Assembly: GCA_002399235.1 (NCBI GenBank)
Contig: DHDH01000003.1
Location: forward strand, 7,184-52,522
Source: Firmicutes bacterium UBA4881
GTDB lineage: Bacteria; Bacillota; DTU065
Length of the DNA: 45,339 nt
Direction of reading: 5' to 3'
Under the pieces are notes generated by a model. The model saw only the letters and a program-made list of their open reading frames with translations. It did not search any database and was not told the origin of the DNA. Below are positions 16,032-24,920 of this stretch, piece by piece (position 1 is the stretch's first letter; each line of letters starts with the position of its first letter). Position numbers and translations under genes: made by a program.

Positions 16032-16739
16032 TTATTCTACAATGCTACCATCAGTTCTAATGGTAACAACTTGCCAAGGTATCATTTTGCTACTATTTAT
16101 CAAAGCAGTCTTAAAAGCTTGGGTAATACCTCCACAACAGGGAACATCCATGCGTAGAATAGTTATGTTTTTAATATCGTTTCTTTGCAAGATAGCAGTA
16201 AGTTTTTCTGCATAATTGGTATCATCTAGTTTGGGACAGCCAATAAGAGTTATCTTATTTTGCATAAAATCTTTATGGATATTGGCATATGCATAAGCGG
16301 TACAATCTGCAGCTATTAATAGACTGGCATTGTTAAAAAATGGTGCATTGGGAGGGACAAGCTTTATTTGACAAGGCCATTGACCAAGTTGGGAGGTAAT
16401 GGTTGTTGTTTCGGTAATTTTCTTAGGTAGAAATGATTTATTTTTGATAGTTTTCACCTGGGTACCAGGGCAACCACATGCTAAAGGCTTTTCTTTATTT
16501 ATATTATCAAGCTGTTTTTGGGCCGCTTCTTCGTCAAAGGCGTCTGCTTCACGTTCTTCGATGATGATAGCTCCAGTTGGACAAGCTGGTAGACAATCAC
16601 CTAGTCCATCACAATATGATTCAGAGGTTAATTTAGCTTTGCCATTTTCCAAAGCTAGTGCCCCTTCGTGACAGGCTTCGACACAGAGGCCACAGCCATT
16701 ACATTTTTGTTCATCTATGTTGACAATCTTCCGAATCAT
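16032..16739 (-). CDS. Dicluster ferredoxin-like electron carrier for hybrid cluster protein
   Basis: 235 residues. Two [4Fe-4S] sites lie in the N-terminus: CNGCGLCVEACHEGA (about 14-28) and the variant CDGLGDCLPACPTGA. A C-terminal domain follows, with extra cysteines (LACGCPGTQ, IAADCTAYAY, IGCPKL, VPCCGGI), so further metal or disulfide chemistry is likely. The gene precedes hcp in one operon and is commonly found with it, so an electron-donor or maturation role is inferred. The Cys-rich C-terminal half has no clear enzyme motif. Confidence 0.85.
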   Translation of the reverse strand: MIRKIVNIDEQKCNGCGLCVEACHEGALALENGKAKLTSESYCDGLGDCLPACPTGAIIIEEREADAFDEEAAQKQLDNINKEKPLACGCPGTQVKTIKNKSFLPKKITETTTITSQLGQWPCQIKLVPPNAPFFNNASLLIAADCTAYAYANIHKDFMQNKITLIGCPKLDDTNYAEKLTAILQRNDIKNITILRMDVPCCGGITQAFKTALINSSKMIPWQVVTIRTDGSIVE

Positions 16740-16768
16740 CTAATGCTACCCCTCTCCTGATGACTTTT

Positions 16769-16783
16769 GTTGTTCAAGTCAAC
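16769..16783. promoter_or_regulatory. Candidate Crp/Fnr-type operator in the divergent region
   Basis: GTTGTTCAAGTCAAC is a short dyad (GTTG, 7 bases, CAAC) in the 106-base gap between the ferredoxin-hcp operon and the Crp/Fnr gene, next to TATAAT at 16784-16789. The arms are short, so this is only a candidate site. Confidence 0.3.
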
Positions 16784-16845
16784 TATAATACAAAAAGCAC
16801 GAAAAGTCGGTATCCTAGGTTACAAAAAGAAGAAGGTGGTAAATC

Positions 16846-17538
16846 ATGTTAAATGAACATATTGAAGCTATTGTAAAATCTACATTATTTAAAGGCATCG
16901 ACAAAAAAGAACTGGGTTTAGTAATGAATTGCTTATGCCCTAGAGTTAGCGATTATAGGAAAAACGAACATATCGTGCTAACAGGCGACAGTTTTATCGG
17001 CTTAGGCCTTGTTCTTCAAGGCGAAGCTACAGTTATTAAAGAAAACAGTGCAGGTAAGCGGATTATGATGACCATTTTAAAACAAGGCGACTTGTTTGGA
17101 GAGATGATTGCTTTTTCCCATTATTCGGATTGGTTAGCTTCTGTTCAAGCTCAATCAGACTGTACAGTTATGTATTTACCTAAAGAAAAAATAATTAGCC
17201 AATGCGAGCATTCCTGTCCCTGGCATAGAAAACTTATTGAAAATATGTTGGCTATTTTATCAGAAAAAGCGTTACAGTTAAATAAAAAAGTTGAATACTT
17301 AACTATGAAGAGCATCCGCGAAAAAATCTGTACTTTTTTACTTGACCAGTATAAAATGACTGGTCGAGCTACTTTTATGTTACCAATGAATCGTAATGAA
17401 TTAGCTGATTTCCTTAATGTATCGAGACCTTCATTATCTAGAGAAATGTGCAAATTACGAGATGAAGGAGTTATTGATTTTCATTTAGCTACTGTTCGAA
17501 TTCTCGACGTTAAAACGCTACAAACCTGTTTAGAATAA
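16846..17538 (+). CDS. Crp/Fnr-family regulator, HcpR-like
   Basis: 230 residues: an N-terminal cyclic-nucleotide-type beta-barrel (about 15-125; LKQGDLFGEMIAFSHYSDWL), a dimerisation helix, and a C-terminal helix-turn-helix with MNRNELADFLNVSRPSLSRE at about 182-201. The N-terminal four-cysteine cluster of classical Fnr is absent, but CEHSCPWH lies in the barrel-helix junction. Its place divergent to the Hcp operon points to an HcpR-type NO-responsive activator, probably heme- or redox-sensing by family analogy. It has its own terminator. Confidence 0.88.
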   Translation: MLNEHIEAIVKSTLFKGIDKKELGLVMNCLCPRVSDYRKNEHIVLTGDSFIGLGLVLQGEATVIKENSAGKRIMMTILKQGDLFGEMIAFSHYSDWLASVQAQSDCTVMYLPKEKIISQCEHSCPWHRKLIENMLAILSEKALQLNKKVEYLTMKSIREKICTFLLDQYKMTGRATFMLPMNRNELADFLNVSRPSLSREMCKLRDEGVIDFHLATVRILDVKTLQTCLE

Positions 17539-17551
17539 TATTAGAGATAAA

Positions 17552-17580
17552 GGAAGAGGGGGTAACCCCTCTTCCTTTAG
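17552..17580 (+). terminator. Terminator after the Crp/Fnr gene
   Basis: GGAAGAGGGG (17552-17561) pairs perfectly with CCCCTCTTCC (17566-17575), loop GTAA, then TTTAG. Confidence 0.85.
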
Positions 17581-17654
17581 AGAAAATAATTATTATCTAT
17601 ATTAGATGTTTCAAGTTATGCCTAGAGGGGAAGAAGAATTAATAACGAAATAGA

Positions 17655-17669
17655 TAAGTTACTAACTTA
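17655..17669. promoter_or_regulatory. Candidate MarR operator
   Basis: TAAGTTACTAACTTA is a perfect 7-base inverted repeat around one central base, 20 bases before the MarR start. This fits autorepression of the MarR-ABC exporter operon. Confidence 0.55.
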
Positions 17670-17689
17670 AATAAAAGGAGGCAACGAGC

Positions 17690-18133
17690 ATGGATACTAA
17701 AACTATTGTCGCCAAAGAATTAATGGAAACTATTTTTCGCTTTAATAAGATTCATTGGCATAGAAGTCCTATAGCTGGGTTAACGCCTAGTGAGTTAGTA
17801 GTTTTGTATTGTTTAAAATATAAGGTAGATGATAACCAGGGTATAAAAGTTTCGGAGATTAGCGACTTGTTAAATGTGACTTCTCCAAATGTTACTCAAT
17901 TAGTTAATAGCCTGGAGAATAAAGGTTTGGTTGCACGCGATGTGGACACAACCGATAGGCGAGTTGTACAAATTAAGCTAACCGGAGAAGGAGAAAAAGT
18001 CATTAAAGTCGCTATAGAAAATATCAAGACTTCCTTTATAGGTTTAGTTGATTATCTCGGTGTAGAAGATAGTAATAAACTAGCTGAGCTTTTAGCTAAA
18101 GTCTACAATTATAGAATAGAAAAACTGAAGTAG
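17690..18133 (+). CDS. MarR-family transcriptional regulator
   Basis: 147 residues with the MarR winged-helix core: LTPSELVVLYCLKYK, then IKVSEISDLLNVTSPNVTQL (about 53-72) and the wing DVDTTDRRVVQIKLT, whose D-x-x-D-R-R is the family signature. GGAGG precedes the ATG. It is the first gene of an operon with two ABC exporter halves starting 30 bases later, an arrangement in which MarR normally represses the pump and is released by its substrate. The palindrome at 17655-17669 is the likely operator. Confidence 0.93.
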   Translation: MDTKTIVAKELMETIFRFNKIHWHRSPIAGLTPSELVVLYCLKYKVDDNQGIKVSEISDLLNVTSPNVTQLVNSLENKGLVARDVDTTDRRVVQIKLTGEGEKVIKVAIENIKTSFIGLVDYLGVEDSNKLAELLAKVYNYRIEKLK

Positions 18134-18162
18134 ATTGTTATTAATTCAGGAGATGATGTTAT

Positions 18163-19890
18163 TTGTTGAGGTTGTTTAAATATCTAAAACCATATCTAAC
18201 TAATGTAGTTGCTGTTTTAGTATTAGTATTTTTTCAATCGTTATCTGAGCTATACCTACCTACTCTGATGTCTAATATTGTTGATACTGGTATTGTTAAA
18301 GGCGATACTAGCTACATCTTAAAAGTAGGTAGTATTATGCTTTTAGTTGCACTGGCAGGAACTATCTGTGCTATCTTAGCTAGCTTTTTAGCGTCTAAAG
18401 CTGCGATGGGTTTTGGTAAGATATTACGTAACGAAGTTTTTATGAGAGTAGAGAGTTTTTCCTTACCAGAATTTAATAAGTTTGGCACTTCGTCTCTTAT
18501 CACAAGAACTACCAACGATATTACCCAGATGCAACAATTAATGATGGTTATTTTACGGATGATGGTGAGTGCACCTTTGATGTGCATCGGTGGCATAATT
18601 ATGGCAGTTTCTAAGGATGCTAAACTTTCTTTGGTTATTGTAGTGATTATTCCCATCTTAACAGTCGCTATCTATTTACTAACTAAAAAGACAGTGCCTC
18701 TTTTCCAAACAATGCAAGTTAAGCTAGACAAATTAAACCTTGTTCTAAGAGAAAGTCTTACTGGTATTAGAGTAATTAGGGCTTTTAATAGAATCGATTA
18801 TGAGAATGAGCGTTTCCAGGCAGCGAACCGTGATCTAACAGGTACTGCTGTTAAAGTATTTAAAATGATGGCTACTTTAATGCCATCTATGATGTTACTC
18901 CTTAATTTAACTACACTAGCTATTGTCTGGTTTGGTGGAATTCGCATTGATAATGGTTATATGCAAGTTGGAGATTTAATGGCTTTTATACAATATGTAA
19001 TGCAGATTATGTTTTCTTTATTAATGGTCTCGATGATGTTTGTTATGATTCCAAGAGCTTCTGCATCAGCGAGTAGAATAAACGAAGTACTAGAAACCGT
19101 ACCTACAATTTTAGATCCAGAACTAGCTAATTCTGCTCCTCACCTTAGAGGGTATGTAGAGTTTAAAAATGTAACTTTTAGTTACCCTGGTGCTGAAAAA
19201 CCAGCATTAAAACAAATTTCTTTTACCGCAAAGCCAGGGCAAACTACAGCGATTATTGGTGGTACAGGATCGGGGAAGTCTTCGTTATTAAACTTACTCA
19301 TGCGTTTTTATGATGTAGATAGTGGGAGCATCTTAGTAGATGGTGTAGATATAAAAGAGATGTCTCAAGCAAGCTTAAGATCTAAAATAGGATATGTTCC
19401 CCAAAAAGCAGTTCTTTTTACAGGAACTATAGCTGACAACATTAGATATGGCAAAGAAGATGCAACCGATGAAGAAGTTTGGCAAGCAGGGGAGACTGCT
19501 CAGGCTACCGAGTTTATTACTGGCATGAAAGAAGGTATAAACTCTATTATAGCTCAAGGTGGGACCAATGTTTCGGGCGGTCAAAAGCAACGTCTTTCAA
19601 TTGCTAGAGCTTTAATAAGAAGACCTGAGATCTATGCTTTTGATGATAGTTTTTCAGCATTAGACTTTAAAACTGATGCTAAATTGCGTTTAGCCTTAAA
19701 AAAAGAAACCTTAAATTCTACCGTTTTGATAATTGCTCAGAGAGTGAGTACAGTAAGAGATGCTGATCAGATTATAGTTCTAGATGAAGGCGAAATTGTA
19801 GACGTTGGTAACCACCAAGAACTACTTAATAGCTGCAACATATATAAAGAGATTGTTTATTCGCAGCTTTCTGAGGAGGAGCTAGCATGA
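18163..19890 (+). CDS. ABC exporter half, permease plus ATPase (subunit 1)
   Basis: 575 residues: six membrane helices (about 15-300) fused to an ATPase domain (about 335-575). Walker A is GGTGSGKSS (about 366-374) and the signature VSGGQKQRLS is canonical. However, Walker B ends FDDSFS, so Asp stands where the catalytic Glu is expected. This is the degenerate half of a heterodimeric exporter of the BmrCD/TM287-288/LmrCD type. The start is TTG at 18163 with AGGAG 10 bases upstream. The next gene overlaps by ATGA, so the two subunits are translationally coupled. Likely cargo is drugs or lipophilic compounds; not proven. Confidence 0.93.
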   Translation: MLRLFKYLKPYLTNVVAVLVLVFFQSLSELYLPTLMSNIVDTGIVKGDTSYILKVGSIMLLVALAGTICAILASFLASKAAMGFGKILRNEVFMRVESFSLPEFNKFGTSSLITRTTNDITQMQQLMMVILRMMVSAPLMCIGGIIMAVSKDAKLSLVIVVIIPILTVAIYLLTKKTVPLFQTMQVKLDKLNLVLRESLTGIRVIRAFNRIDYENERFQAANRDLTGTAVKVFKMMATLMPSMMLLLNLTTLAIVWFGGIRIDNGYMQVGDLMAFIQYVMQIMFSLLMVSMMFVMIPRASASASRINEVLETVPTILDPELANSAPHLRGYVEFKNVTFSYPGAEKPALKQISFTAKPGQTTAIIGGTGSGKSSLLNLLMRFYDVDSGSILVDGVDIKEMSQASLRSKIGYVPQKAVLFTGTIADNIRYGKEDATDEEVWQAGETAQATEFITGMKEGINSIIAQGGTNVSGGQKQRLSIARALIRRPEIYAFDDSFSALDFKTDAKLRLALKKETLNSTVLIIAQRVSTVRDADQIIVLDEGEIVDVGNHQELLNSCNIYKEIVYSQLSEEELA

Positions 19891-21764
19891 ACGAAGAACA
19901 AAGAGATAAAAGGCCTATGAGACGACCTGGTGGCGGGCCAGGCATGGGTTCTCATATGGGGCGACCTATAGAAAAAGCTAAGAATTTTCGTGGTTCGTTT
20001 AGAAGACTTTTAAGGTATTTAAAACCTTATAAATATCAAATACTTGCAGTCGTAATGTTAGCAATCCTTAGTACTGTTTTTAGTATCTTTGCTCCTAAAA
20101 TTATGGGTAAAGCAACTACTAAGTTGTTTGAAGGGATCCTCCTGAAGCTTCGAGGTGTGCCAGGAGCTAAGGTTGATTTTATCTATATTCGTAATATTCT
20201 CCTCTCTTTAACAGGGCTGTATCTTTTTAGTGCTTTATTTAGCTATATACAACAATATATTATGGCTGGTGTAGCCCAAAAAACTGTGTACAATATGCGT
20301 AATGAAATTAATGAAAAGCTATCACGATTACCCCTTAAATTCTTCGATTCGCATACTAACGGTGAGATATTAAGCCGGGTGACTAATGATGTAGATACTA
20401 TCAGTAGTACACTTCAGCAAAGTATAACTCAGCTTATTACTTCTGTAATAACTTTGCTTGGAATTGTGGTCATGATGCTTTCAATTAGTCCTACCATGAC
20501 CCTCATTTGTTTTGTTAGCATACCTCTATCCATCTTTATTACCAAGTTTATTGCTCCTCGTTCGCAGAAATATTTCGCTGAACAACAGAGATCCCTAGGT
20601 GAACTAAATGGCCATATTGAAGAGATGTATACGGGGCATAAGGTTATTAAAGCTTTTGGTAGAGAAAGTAAAGCTACGGAAGAATTTAACGAAATTAATC
20701 AAAAACTTTACAACGCAAGCTGGAAAGCTCAATTCATGGCTGGAATTATCATGCCTATGATGTCTTTGGTAAATAATATTGGCTATGTCTTAGTCTGCGT
20801 TGTGGGTGGTATCTTTGTTACCAGGAAGTCGCTAACAATTGGTGATGTACAAGCATTTATTCAATACTCGAGACAGTTCACACAGCCTATAGTGCAAACT
20901 GCTAATATAGCTAATATCTTACAATCGACAGTTGCCTCAGCGGAAAGAGTTTTCGAACTTCTTGACGAAGAAGAAGAACTCCCTGATCCAGTTGTTTCTA
21001 AAATAATTAAGGAATTTCAAGGCGATGTTAAGTTTACCAATGTTACTTTTAGTTATAAAAAAGGAGTCTCTTTAATCGAAGACCTGAATATCGAGGCCAA
21101 AAAGGGACAAACAATCGCTATTGTAGGTCCTACAGGAGCAGGAAAAACAACTCTTGTCAATCTATTAATGCGCTTCTATGAAATTGACGGAGGCCAAATA
21201 ACTATAGATGGTGTTGATATTAAAGATATGAAGCGTGGTCATCTTCGTAACATTTTTGGCATGGTTTTACAAGACACCTGGCTTTTCAATGGGACTATTA
21301 AAGATAATATTGCCTATGGTAGAGAAAAAGCTGGCATGGAAGATATTGTTGCTGCAGCTACAGCTGCTCACGCTGATCATTTTATAAGGACCCTTCCTGA
21401 AGGTTACGACACTATTTTAAACGAAGAGGCCTCTAATATTTCCCAAGGCCAGAAACAGTTATTAACAATTGCTAGAGCTATATTAGCTGATCCAGCTATT
21501 TTGATACTTGACGAAGCTACGAGTAGCGTTGATACTAGAACAGAGGTTTATATCCAGAAAGCCATGACTGAGTTAATGAAAGGGAGAACTAGTTTTGTAA
21601 TTGCTCATAGACTATCTACAATTCGTAACGCTGATTTAATTCTAGTAATGGATAATGGTTCTATCGTAGAGCAAGGTAATCACACCGAATTACTTGCTAA
21701 AGATGGTTTCTATGCCGATTTGTATAACAGTCAGTTTACCTTAAATAATCAATATGCAGTTTAG
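19887..21764 (+). CDS. ABC exporter half, permease plus ATPase (subunit 2)
   Basis: 625 residues. A Pro/Gly/Arg-rich cytoplasmic N-terminal extension (1-35) is followed by six membrane helices and an ATPase domain. Walker A is GPTGAGKTT (about 414-422) and Walker B with the catalytic Glu is LILDEATSSVD. The signature is ISQGQKQ instead of LSGGQ. The degenerate signature here faces the degenerate Walker B of subunit 1, leaving one complete ATP site, as in known heterodimeric exporters. It overlaps subunit 1 by 4 bases and has GAGGAGG upstream. Confidence 0.93.
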   Translation: MNEEQRDKRPMRRPGGGPGMGSHMGRPIEKAKNFRGSFRRLLRYLKPYKYQILAVVMLAILSTVFSIFAPKIMGKATTKLFEGILLKLRGVPGAKVDFIYIRNILLSLTGLYLFSALFSYIQQYIMAGVAQKTVYNMRNEINEKLSRLPLKFFDSHTNGEILSRVTNDVDTISSTLQQSITQLITSVITLLGIVVMMLSISPTMTLICFVSIPLSIFITKFIAPRSQKYFAEQQRSLGELNGHIEEMYTGHKVIKAFGRESKATEEFNEINQKLYNASWKAQFMAGIIMPMMSLVNNIGYVLVCVVGGIFVTRKSLTIGDVQAFIQYSRQFTQPIVQTANIANILQSTVASAERVFELLDEEEELPDPVVSKIIKEFQGDVKFTNVTFSYKKGVSLIEDLNIEAKKGQTIAIVGPTGAGKTTLVNLLMRFYEIDGGQITIDGVDIKDMKRGHLRNIFGMVLQDTWLFNGTIKDNIAYGREKAGMEDIVAAATAAHADHFIRTLPEGYDTILNEEASNISQGQKQLLTIARAILADPAILILDEATSSVDTRTEVYIQKAMTELMKGRTSFVIAHRLSTIRNADLILVMDNGSIVEQGNHTELLAKDGFYADLYNSQFTLNNQYAV

Positions 21765-21807
21765 TAATGGTAACTAACTTACAAAAGCTTAATATAGTTT
21801 GTAGAAA

Positions 21808-21837
21808 AACGACACAGCTCCTGTGTCGTTTTTTTTA
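21808..21837 (+). terminator. Terminator of the MarR-ABC operon
   Basis: AACGACACAG (21808-21817), loop CTC, CTGTGTCGTT (21821-21830) and a run of T. Confidence 0.92.
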
Positions 21838-22050
21838 ACCCCTTTTTTACACATAGAGGAGTTTATTACTTTTCTCTGAATTAAATAGAATGTGCTAAAG
21901 GCTAGAAAAAACATAGTTTTTGCACATTAATCAATTAAAAATGTTAACTTGAAGATGGTGTAATGTGATAGTTTGAAAATGTAGAGAAATATGCATAAGC
22001 TGCTATTTGAAATACTTATAAGAACCAATGTAAGAGAAGAGGTGTTTAGA

Positions 22051-23697
22051 TTGACCAAAAAAATTGTATTCACACTATTTCTAGTGGGGGTGTTGTCAAT
22101 TTGCTCTTTTGCAGATGAATATTGGCAAAAAGACTGGGTTTGGAAAGAGATTAATGATGGTTATAAGGTAACCGATATGGTTTTTGGCAATCTAGCTACT
22201 GGTAACTACACTTATTCTAATTATGTTCTTGACTTCGATGTGGTATTTCACGAATTTTCCCAGTGGGGTAATCTACGTGTAATGTTAAGACAAAATGGGC
22301 AGTGGGACTGTTATTGTCTTACAATAGTTAAGGATGGCATGGAATTGTGGCGTTTAGATGGCAGATGGGATAAGGGTGTACTTTTAGGAGGGTATTATCA
22401 GAAAACAACAACAGATGTAAAACACCATCTGCAGGCAGTAGTCCAAGATAATCAGATAAATATTTATTGGGATAGCAATTTGGTTATCAAAGCTAAAGAT
22501 TCTAAGAATAGATATATCTATGGTGGTGTAGTACTAAGAGCAGAAATGGCAACTATGGAGCTCTATAGTCCCCAACTTAGTAAAGTTCAAAAGGTTGATC
22601 CTAAAGTTGCTAGAGAAGAGATCTGGCAAAGAGCGCCTATTTTTAACCCCTTACCAGAAAACCCCCATCCCTTTAAAAGTCCACAAGATGTTGGTTTTCG
22701 GGATATGATGCTTATTTATAATGGCTATTATGGTAATGGGGCTGGAGAATGGAGCTATTTTGATGCGCTCCCTTATGTAGCATATTTAGCAGAAGACTTT
22801 AGTTTGCAAGATCGAATGTTCGATGCCTTTTTATTTTTAGGAACTTATTCACCTGCTGGCAGATCGTTTGATAGTGCTAGAGGCCAACCGGATTTAGCTG
22901 CTACTAAAGATGATTGGCTTTGGTACTTAGATAGATTATTTACAGAGGATATGCAAATAAATGCTTTTAATCGTGCCTGTGGCAAGATAAATGACGTACT
23001 AGGAGAATCCAAGCCAGCCCAAGCAGTGATTATGATTCCTACTCCTGATCCTGAACAAGATAATTTTGGTGAAATTAATGGCGAAAGGCTCTCATTTAGT
23101 CCGAACAATCAAAACGCTTCTGTAACTCAGGAAAATAGACTAAAAGCGATTATTTGGTATTTAGATGAGATTGAGAAAAGATGGCAGGCTAATGATATTA
23201 CCAATTTATCTTTGTTAGGTTTTTATTGGTTAAAAGAAGAGATTGATACTCCAGAAGATGCTGCTCTTGTGCGCCAAGTAGCTGATCTACTTCACCAAAG
23301 AGGCTATAAATTTTATTGGATCCCTTATTTTAAATCGCCTGGTTATGATAGTGAGTATGGTTTTGATTGCGTCTTCACCCAACCAAACTATATGTTTACC
23401 GAGCAAGTAAGCTTGGCTAGATTTTGGGATATGTATGTTGATGCTAAAAAGTTTGGTATGAATGTAGAGATTGAAGGCGAAGATACAATCATTAATAACC
23501 CAGCTGCTAGAGAGAGATATCTTACCTATCTTAAAGCTGCTGTAACCTTGGACTTCGAAAACATAGCTAAAGCGTATTATTTTGGTACAAAAGCTCTAGC
23601 TAACTGTGCTCTTGATGGCGATCCTAACTTAAGGAACGTTTATGATCAAACCTATCGGTTTATCAAAGGCCAATACCAGGAAGGTTTGTTCGACTAA
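22051..23697 (+). CDS. Secreted DUF4855 protein
   Basis: 548 residues from the chosen TTG start. A signal peptide reads TKKIVFTLFLVGVLSICSFA with probable cleavage before DEY; there is no proper lipobox. Residues about 25-185 form a beta-rich concanavalin-like module (YVLDFDVVFHEFSQWGNLRV, repeated W and Y). From about 210 to 540 is DUF4855, beginning DVGFRDMMLIYNGYYGNG, a domain linked to carbohydrate-associated extracellular proteins with a probable barrel; acidic residues such as EIEGEDT are candidates for catalysis. AGAGGTG precedes the TTG; an upstream ATG at 21991 adds residues before the signal and lacks a ribosome site. No neighbouring glycan genes. Confidence 0.82.
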   Translation: MTKKIVFTLFLVGVLSICSFADEYWQKDWVWKEINDGYKVTDMVFGNLATGNYTYSNYVLDFDVVFHEFSQWGNLRVMLRQNGQWDCYCLTIVKDGMELWRLDGRWDKGVLLGGYYQKTTTDVKHHLQAVVQDNQINIYWDSNLVIKAKDSKNRYIYGGVVLRAEMATMELYSPQLSKVQKVDPKVAREEIWQRAPIFNPLPENPHPFKSPQDVGFRDMMLIYNGYYGNGAGEWSYFDALPYVAYLAEDFSLQDRMFDAFLFLGTYSPAGRSFDSARGQPDLAATKDDWLWYLDRLFTEDMQINAFNRACGKINDVLGESKPAQAVIMIPTPDPEQDNFGEINGERLSFSPNNQNASVTQENRLKAIIWYLDEIEKRWQANDITNLSLLGFYWLKEEIDTPEDAALVRQVADLLHQRGYKFYWIPYFKSPGYDSEYGFDCVFTQPNYMFTEQVSLARFWDMYVDAKKFGMNVEIEGEDTIINNPAARERYLTYLKAAVTLDFENIAKAYYFGTKALANCALDGDPNLRNVYDQTYRFIKGQYQEGLFD

Positions 23698-23725
23698 GAA
23701 AAATATTCTAGATTAGTTATTTAAT

Positions 23726-23765
23726 AATACCAGGAAAGGCTTAGCCTAACCTGGTATTGTTTATT
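23726..23765 (+). terminator. Terminator after the DUF4855 gene
   Basis: AATACCAGG (23726-23734) pairs with CCTGGTATT (23750-23758), with an inner GGC/GCC pair, followed by GTTTATT. Confidence 0.75.
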
Positions 23766-23941
23766 ACAGGTAGTCACTGAAGTTGTTTTATTACCTATTA
23801 TTAACCAAGAGGGTTAGATTAGCTAAAAGACAATAACTATAAGCTAACTATTGCCTTATGAACAGTTTTCTTATGTTATACTTAAGGTGTACAATAATGA
23901 TGAAGATTTAGTTATATTTTTACTTAAGGGGGGAATAACAT

Positions 23942-24871
23942 TTGGCGGTGCATATGTACTCAGCAAAGATTCTCCAAATATTATTGGGCAGTTTTTTTGC
24001 AGCGATAGGTATTAACATATTTATAGTACCCAACCACCTTTTAGCAGGTGGAGTAGCAGGAGTATCAATTATACTTCATTATATTGTTGGTTGGTCTATA
24101 CCTCTTTTAATGATTATAATAAATATTCCCATCTTCGTTGCTGGCTTTTATAAACTACATTTCGGCTATATCATGAGAAGTTTAATAGGTTTATTTGCAA
24201 TTACCTTTTTTATTGGAGTAACCAAGTCTCTTTTTCCCCCGATAATGGTGGACGATCTTTTAATAGCCGCCCTTTTTGGCGGGCTTCTTCAAGGCGTTGG
24301 TTATGGTTTAGTTTTTAGAGGTAGGGGTTCTTCTGGTGGTACTGATATTATTTCTTTGATTTTAAAACGGAAGTATTCCTTAAACGTGGGTATGTGCAAC
24401 TTCGCTATGAACCTCATAATTATGACGGTTTCCTTAGCATTTTTTGATATTAAGTATGTTGGTTACACTTTGATCTCAATGTTTATTTCTGGTTATGTTA
24501 TTGATAACATTCAATTAGGTTTTGACCGGGCTAAAAATGTCTTTATAATATCTGATCATTCAGGTGAGGTCGCAGAAGCGATTATGAAGCAAATAGGTCG
24601 AGGGGTTACAATGCTTAAAGGTCGTGGTGCTTATTCTAATACTGAGAAGGATGTTATTCTTACTAGTATTTCTATGACTCAATTAGCTAAATTAAAGGAT
24701 GTAGTTTACCTCCAAGATCCTGCAGCCTTTATGATGATTGGGGAAGCTACCGAGGTTTTAGGAAAAGGTTTTAACCCATCACCCTATAAAGAATCAGATG
24801 AATTAGATTTTGGTTTGAGCCAGACTTTGCGTAAATTTGAAGAACGCAAACAAACTCATGGTAAAGAATAA
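23942..24871 (+). CDS. YitT-family membrane protein
   Basis: 309 residues: five to six N-terminal membrane helices (LLGSFFAAIGINIFIVPNHL at the start; RGRGSSGGTDIISLILKRKY in a loop) and a C-terminal cytosolic DUF2179 domain (from about 205: GVTMLKGRGAYSNTEKDVIL). This is the common YitT/DUF161 architecture of Bacillota; its transport role is unknown. TTG is chosen as start because AAGGGGGG lies exactly 8 bases upstream; an ATG four codons later is possible. Confidence 0.92.
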   Translation: MAVHMYSAKILQILLGSFFAAIGINIFIVPNHLLAGGVAGVSIILHYIVGWSIPLLMIIINIPIFVAGFYKLHFGYIMRSLIGLFAITFFIGVTKSLFPPIMVDDLLIAALFGGLLQGVGYGLVFRGRGSSGGTDIISLILKRKYSLNVGMCNFAMNLIIMTVSLAFFDIKYVGYTLISMFISGYVIDNIQLGFDRAKNVFIISDHSGEVAEAIMKQIGRGVTMLKGRGAYSNTEKDVILTSISMTQLAKLKDVVYLQDPAAFMMIGEATEVLGKGFNPSPYKESDELDFGLSQTLRKFEERKQTHGKE

Positions 24872-24890
24872 AAAATATCATAAAGTAGGA

Positions 24891-24920
24891 GAAAGCCGAG
24901 TGAATTTCACTCGGCTTTTC
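24891..24920. terminator. Bidirectional terminator
   Basis: GAAAGCCGAGTGAA and TTTCACTCGGCTTTTC form a nearly perfect stem with A and T runs on both sides, between the convergent YitT and P-type ATPase genes. It can serve both strands. Confidence 0.85.
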
